A stretch of 48,432 bases of DNA from a virus. The position numbers and the translations under genes were made by a program. Positions 47,405-48,432 of the stretch are shown here, piece after piece (the first letter of the stretch is position 1; every line of letters begins with the position of its first letter). The DNA is taken from positions 1 through 48,432 of IMG/VR virus record IMGVR_UViG_3300035670_000336. The stretch is one strand, 5' to 3'. The notes beneath the pieces were generated by a model. That model was not told the origin of the DNA and ran no database searches. It saw only the letters and a list, made by a program, of their open reading frames with translations.

Positions 47405-47765
47405 AGAGGAGTTCCTACTACTCCGGGCTGAGATCGCTCCCAGACCAGCCTGCCGCCCACGCTTCCGGAGCAACGGCTGCGTCTACAACGACCCGAAGTA
47501 CAAGGAGTGGCTCGACGACTTCGCCCAGATCGTCCGCCGTGAGTGGCTAAAAGAGCCGTTGAGTCATGTGTCCCACATATCGATTATCTTCAATGGAGAA
47601 ACAAAAAGGGGGGATTTGGATAACTACTTAAAAGCAACGCTAGATGGACTTGTGTATGCGGGAGTTCTAAAAAACGACAACTTAAGAGTGCTCGATTCCA
47701 TACAGACAAGCTTTATACGCACATTAAATGGAGCGCCCTGGATAATCATTAAGATATACCCCTAG
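47397..47765 (+). CDS. RusA-like Holliday junction resolvase
   Basis: 122 residues. KRGDLDNYLKATLDGL with D73 and D75 and K79, then KNDNLRVLDSI (D94) match RusA catalytic acids. It cuts four-way DNA junctions before packaging. The N-terminal 55 codons are GC-rich and the rest AT-rich, so the gene may be a mosaic. It overlaps the oxygenase gene by eight bases. Confidence 0.82.
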   Translation: MHEEEFLLLRAEIAPRPACRPRFRSNGCVYNDPKYKEWLDDFAQIVRREWLKEPLSHVSHISIIFNGETKRGDLDNYLKATLDGLVYAGVLKNDNLRVLDSIQTSFIRTLNGAPWIIIKIYP

Positions 47766-47796
47766 GTAATCTAGGTGTGTGGCAATCGAATAGACG

Positions 47797-48288
47797 ATGA
47801 AGGCGCAGTCCTCGGACGAACTGCTCTTTAACCTTCACGAACTACGACCAGCCGATGCGATAAGAAGCTTCCGACGTTCCATCCTTGAGGATTACCCAGG
47901 ACACGGAACGTGTGCCTACTGCGGAAGAGCTTCCAAGAAATTCACACTCGATCACATCATCCCCCGTAGCAAGGGGGGTCCAACCCGTCGTTGGAACCTA
48001 AGCCGTGCGTGCGTCAACTGCAACGGCAACAAGTCCAACTACGACCTCCTGCCCTGGTACCGCCCTCAACTCTTCTGGACACAGGAGCGGGAGCGGACTG
48101 TCTTCGACTGGATGAGCGAGAACGTCAAGATGGACGCCATGAACGCCCTAACCCAGAGCCTGGCGAAGGGTACCCTCGACACCGAAGCACTCCGGGAGCT
48201 CACCGAGAAGACCTCGCATGACCGTTTCTGGGACGACTATTGCTCCCGTCACCCAGACGCCCTGGAATGCCGCATATACGATCTCTAA
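47797..48288 (+). CDS. HNH endonuclease
   Basis: 163 residues. Two CxxC pairs (CAYCG, C39/C42; CVNCN, C72/C75) bind zinc and LDHIIPRSKGG (D52, H53), WNLSRACVNCNGNKSN hold the HNH catalytic part. The C-terminal half is helical and unknown. HNH proteins near phage packaging genes assist the terminase; none is visible, but it could lie beyond the right edge. Confidence 0.85.
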   Translation: MKAQSSDELLFNLHELRPADAIRSFRRSILEDYPGHGTCAYCGRASKKFTLDHIIPRSKGGPTRRWNLSRACVNCNGNKSNYDLLPWYRPQLFWTQERERTVFDWMSENVKMDAMNALTQSLAKGTLDTEALRELTEKTSHDRFWDDYCSRHPDALECRIYDL

Positions 48289-48432
48289 ACGGGAAGTAGG
48301 GGTAGCGGGTTGACACCCCCAGAACCCAGCCCTAGACTCGGTCTATGTTTCTATGTATGTATATTTAATTACACAAGTCCAGCATTTTGTATAAGATATA
48401 AAACTACTAAATATAAAGTATTAATCAAGAGT
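48289..48432. other. Non-coding right edge
   Basis: 144 bases without a gene. The last 90 bases are very AT-rich and unlike the rest. It contains the promoter candidate below and a leader for a gene beyond the edge. Confidence 0.6.
48310..48338 (+). promoter_or_regulatory. Sigma-70-like promoter at the right edge
   Basis: Perfect TTGACA (48310-48315), 17-base spacer, TAGACT (48333-48338; 4 of 6 to TATAAT). Likely drives the next plus-strand gene, outside the window. Confidence 0.55.

Noticed and set aside
48289-48432. Window end as physical genome end or cos site
   Set aside because: The left edge cuts a gene, and no terminase or capsid gene is present, so the window is a fragment or an arbitrary cut of a circular map.

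Overview
The window looks like most of the genome of a temperate tailed phage (lambda-type siphovirus tail) that infects a marine picocyanobacterium, probably Synechococcus. The tail tip genes follow the lambda order M-L-K-I-J. The replication genes are those common in cyanophages: monomeric class II ribonucleotide reductase, ThyX, dCTP deaminase and family A DNA polymerase. The tail fibre and small structural proteins resemble cyanophage types. A small DUF4278-like protein, a family typical of cyanobacteria, sits next to a tRNA-Arg gene and a tyrosine integrase. The left edge cuts the tape-measure gene, and no capsid, portal or terminase gene is visible, so the phage continues beyond at least one edge.

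Layout. 1-21784 (+): tape measure, tail tip (M, an unknown, L, K, an I-J fusion), then a long run of baseplate or fibre proteins ending in two fibrinogen-like (FReD) fibre paralogues that flank a fibre-assembly-like gene. 26828-21781 (-): a second, convergent fibre operon whose last three genes are a DUF6065-like protein, a 2OG-Fe(II) oxygenase and a thioredoxin-like protein. 26901-28925 (+): lysis cassette with two small membrane proteins, a possible -1 frameshift extension, a GH73 + C39-like endolysin and a tiny basic protein. 29589-28922 (-): three small genes including DUF3310. About 29809-30888: a mostly non-coding segment with a DUF4278-like gene, tRNA-Arg(UCU) and repeats, followed by the integrase. 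33228-31977 and 36009-33228 (-): small genes and the class II RNR. 36098-36769 (+): three small genes including an AbrB-like protein. 42314-36705 (-): prim-pol/helicase, DNA polymerase, dCTP deaminase and small genes. 42489-48288 (+): a putative XRE-like regulator, an RHH protein, an SSB-like protein, a prolyl-hydroxylase-like oxygenase, a PD-(D/E)XK nuclease, ThyX, another 2OG oxygenase, RusA and HNH.

How it fits together. The prim-pol/helicase, PolA, SSB-like protein, PD-(D/E)XK nuclease and RusA form a replication/recombination set. RNR, Dcd and ThyX supply dNTPs. The most notable non-genic signal is seven exact copies of an 11-bp motif (CWAATCMGACA), in both orientations and all three reading frames, inside the 3' end of the prim-pol/helicase gene: a lambda-O-like candidate origin. 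Next are a textbook A AAA AAG slippery site directly before the stop of a small lysis-region membrane protein, with an 80-codon open frame behind it that has no normal start codon, and several perfect palindromes at the starts of transcription units.

Limits: all families were called by eye from motifs, without any database search. Starts are judged from overlaps, Shine-Dalgarno-like sequences and domain boundaries. Promoters are pattern matches only.
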